Part shown: positions 61,570-64,000 of the stretch, piece after piece
Layout: each line of letters begins with the position of its first letter
Numbering within the stretch: the stretch's first letter is position 1
Assembly (NCBI GenBank): GCA_900239685.1
Contig: OENT01000358.1
Coordinates: 1 to 64,000, forward strand
Direction of reading: 5' to 3'
Length of the DNA stretch: 64,000 bases
DNA from: Rotaria macrura
Taxonomy: Eukaryota; Rotifera; Eurotatoria; Philodinida; Philodinidae
The notes under the pieces: generated by a model
Databases searched by the model: none
What the model saw: the letters and a program-made list of their open reading frames with translations, nothing else
Told to the model about the DNA's origin: nothing
Made by a program: the position numbers and the translations under genes

Positions 61570-64000
61570 TTATTCCAAAGACAACTGATCGATGGTGATC
61601 TGACAACGACGATAAACTAATTCTGTATGGTTCGGTTTTTTCAAAATGAAATGAGAAAGAAATAATCTAGAAAAGAAAACATCAATTTCATGAAACAAAC
61701 TCATTCTGATGATTCATCGCTTACCGAAGTGCATCTTTAACAAATTTATAGTTTTGTGTTGATGGAAATTGAAACATAGTCTTTAATGATGTATCATCAG
61801 TTTCGTTGAATATTTTGACGAATAATTCGACTAGAAATGTTCGCGCTGATGGTGTTAATTCGATGAAATTGAAATTCTTTGAATGAAATTAAAATATCAT
61901 TAGGATTTTCTTTTCTTATCACGCGACAAAGCCGTCGAATCTCTTTGCATCACAGCTTCTCATTCCATTTTTCTGTTATGATTCAATGCAGTTTTGTTTC
62001 TTGTTCTATGCGTTGAAAAGCACAAATCGAACCTAGTAGTTTCGACGAAAAAGACTCAATCTTCGTTCTATTTAAAATGGATACTAGTGGAAATATTCAA
62101 AAATACACTTTGCTCTTTCGGCTCATCAAGTTATGCTATTGTTTTTGCCATGTTGCTTTTTATCGAGGAACAAGATCGTTTGAGTCATCGTTAATATGAC
62201 AAAAAGACAAATGAGTTAAGTGATTGCAAGGTTTTAAAGTACTGATAGAGTTGCTATAAAAATAAATACACTTTTCAAGGTCTCGTTCTCAGCTTGATTA
62301 AACTAGACCACTGGAAAGCAGTTCGATGGCGAGATCAATCTTGTATAGATTACTTAAATAGCTATACAAATTATTGACATGTTCTCTCAATTGTACTTTG
62401 GCCTCGCCAAAAGAAATTAGATTGGCTCGTGAAACTTTGTTGAAGAGTCAAGTTGTTTTATTAATGATTATTGAGAGGTTGTCACAGTACTCCATAGAAC
62501 GATTGAACACTATTTCGTCAGAAGACATTCTATTGAGCATGATCCGTTAGAGAAATATAGAAAAGATATGAACTTTGAGCAAGTATTCCGTCAGACATAA
62601 ATGGACTCATATTCTTCGAACTACACGAAATACAAGCGAACAATCTTGGATAGCTTCAATTTGACGAGATACATCAGTTTCAAAATGATGTTTTCCTGTT
62701 GTCTTCACACAACTAGTCAACGTGCTATAGGGAAAAGACATGAATGGAAGAAAGATAACAGATTTCTCATCAATAGATCTTAGATCAATAATTCCTTAAA
62801 TCTTCTTCTCACATCATGAGAAGGCAACGATCATCAGCTACTGTTCAAAACATCAAAACTTATATTATTTTTCTATACTCGTCTTATTAAACACAATGAG
62901 TGTTGCATAGTTTACGGGTGATATTGAGCAAATCGTCGAGAGGACAGAATGTCTTAACGTTGTGGGTTCGAGTGTAGCGTGTGCGTCTGAAGATTTGTGA
63001 TGGGTATAAGTATTCGATGAATAACATCTATAGAGTAGACAATTGCAAACCGTCTAACTCACACGAGAAATTCTCTTTTTTGCTATCAAATCACAACTAC
63101 AAATACGGCTAATTCCAAAATAAAACTCAAGTTCTATAACGTACAAATCCGAAATCTAAAGTATGGGTCTGTCCTCTAAAAGCGAAATCCGTACCTACAC
63201 CTTAAGCCCCAAACTCTTGAGTCATAGCTTACGAAGCCAGCTTCAATTATATAAATAGGTAGAATAATGAATTGTTGCAAGATTTTATGCTTACGACATT
63301 TTTGTCCAATGAAAATCTGTTCTGGCAACATATTCAGTTACTCTCTCTCTCTTGCTGATGGATAGAGACACTGAGTCAAGCGGTCTTTAATTATGTTTTG
63401 GCATGCTGTAACTAGCATGATGATCTTTTAAATCAAAGATTATTTACAAAGAAAAGTTTCAGTAGATGTTTTGAGATACATCTATTATAAGTGAGTTAAT
63501 ACGACTGCTAGCATCGATCATGATGGAAGCAGAAACTTGTTTGTCTCTCATGTGCAGAGGTTTACGAGCAAGTATGATTATTGTTTTGATGTGTGTCCTA
63601 TATAACAAATATTTAATATGTAAATATGTTTTTACTTTGAAAATATTCAATGTCAAAGTCTGTGATATTAGTAATTGAGATAGTGCTGTGCCGAAATTCG
63701 CTAGTTGTTGTTTATTGAGCAACGAAAGATCTTTAAATCGATCCCACGTATGATATTGCAAAGATATCTAAATCGTTCAAAATAAAGTGATGAAAAGAAA
63801 TGAGTTAATTTTACTTGAAAACGACGATCATATGCACAAAACCTTTGTAAAATCAGTGTGTAATACGGATTATAACTTTTCTCGTGTAAGCAACAATGAA
63901 CAGTGACCTTAATGGAAATGAAAGAATTGCAATAGCATTGTAAAAAAGACAAGGACAAACTCACATGAATTATTTCTCGTTCTTGCATTTTACTTAAATT
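61570..64000 (-). CDS. NOM1: Nucleolar MIF4G-domain protein 1, C-terminal part
   Basis: Partial: the gene continues beyond the right edge. Visible exons are 63965-64000 (cut), 63815-63907, 63636-63767, 61725-61876 and 61570-61666, all in phase, with a stop at 61570-61572. They cover the C-terminal MA3 domain. Matches to NOM1/Sgd1 are EREIIH, CCLHEKSYNPYYTLILQRFC, AYDRRFQ, WDRFKDLS, and the final FVKDALRLFLSHFILKK. NOM1 acts in the nucleolus in small-subunit ribosome assembly and helps localise phosphatase PP1 in vertebrates. Its last exon ends in LSLE and is followed after 29 bp by GINS3. The MIF4G domain would lie outside the window. Confidence 0.92.
61877..63635 (-). other. Large NOM1 intron (1.76 kb)
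   Basis: Lies within the MA3 domain, between the exon ending LTLNIFK and the one starting NFNFIELTP. No exon or clear repeat was found inside. Confidence 0.8.

Overview
This window reads as nuclear DNA of an AT-rich invertebrate animal. It has no prokaryotic gene layout, and its coding sequence is split into many short exons by GT-AG introns. Three genes can be assembled exon by exon with consistent phases and clear homology to animal families: myosin V, RB1CC1/FIP200 and NOM1. A fourth, GINS3, is intronless. My best guess at the host is a rotifer, perhaps a bdelloid (AT-rich, many introns of about 50-60 bp, Ser/Thr/Asn-rich linkers, an acceptor-like site abutting an internal start codon). 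This is inference and nothing in the window proves it.

Layout. Positions 1-8.3 kb hold no gene I can support beyond weak open segments. On the minus strand at 8.3-11.4 kb are two neighbouring multi-exon predictions. One encodes a 140-residue protein with a zinc-protease HELGH motif; the other is an unrecognised protein whose exons could splice into the first. From 12.3 to 14.6 kb are two short non-autonomous DNA transposons, one with hAT-like ends and a near-perfect 8-bp target duplication. Between them is an intronless plus-strand gene for a PPR-like, probably mitochondrial protein. From 14.6 to 25.1 kb the DNA is gene-poor, with a long inverted repeat near 18.2 kb and one small plus-strand membrane-protein gene at 23.7 kb.

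The right-hand part is transcribed leftward. RB1CC1/FIP200 (autophagy scaffold) spans 25,098-34,815 in 18 exons. After a 6.3-kb gap, myosin V spans 41,118-60,622 in 29 exons; the summed exon length is an exact multiple of three and predicts 1838 residues. GINS3 (replicative helicase subunit) lies 234 bp upstream of myosin V. The 3' end of NOM1 (nucleolar MIF4G/MA3 protein) lies only 29 bp upstream of GINS3 and runs off the right edge.

The most interesting regulatory feature is the NOM1-GINS3 junction. The NOM1 stop codon is followed by a pyrimidine-rich acceptor ending exactly at the GINS3 ATG. This is the arrangement expected if a polycistronic transcript is resolved by spliced-leader trans-splicing, a process known in rotifers. 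Other points of note are introns that are either tiny or 1.7-3.4 kb, a recurrent GTT-type splice donor in the conserved genes, a G-quadruplex motif in a myosin intron, and a mariner-like terminus in another myosin intron.
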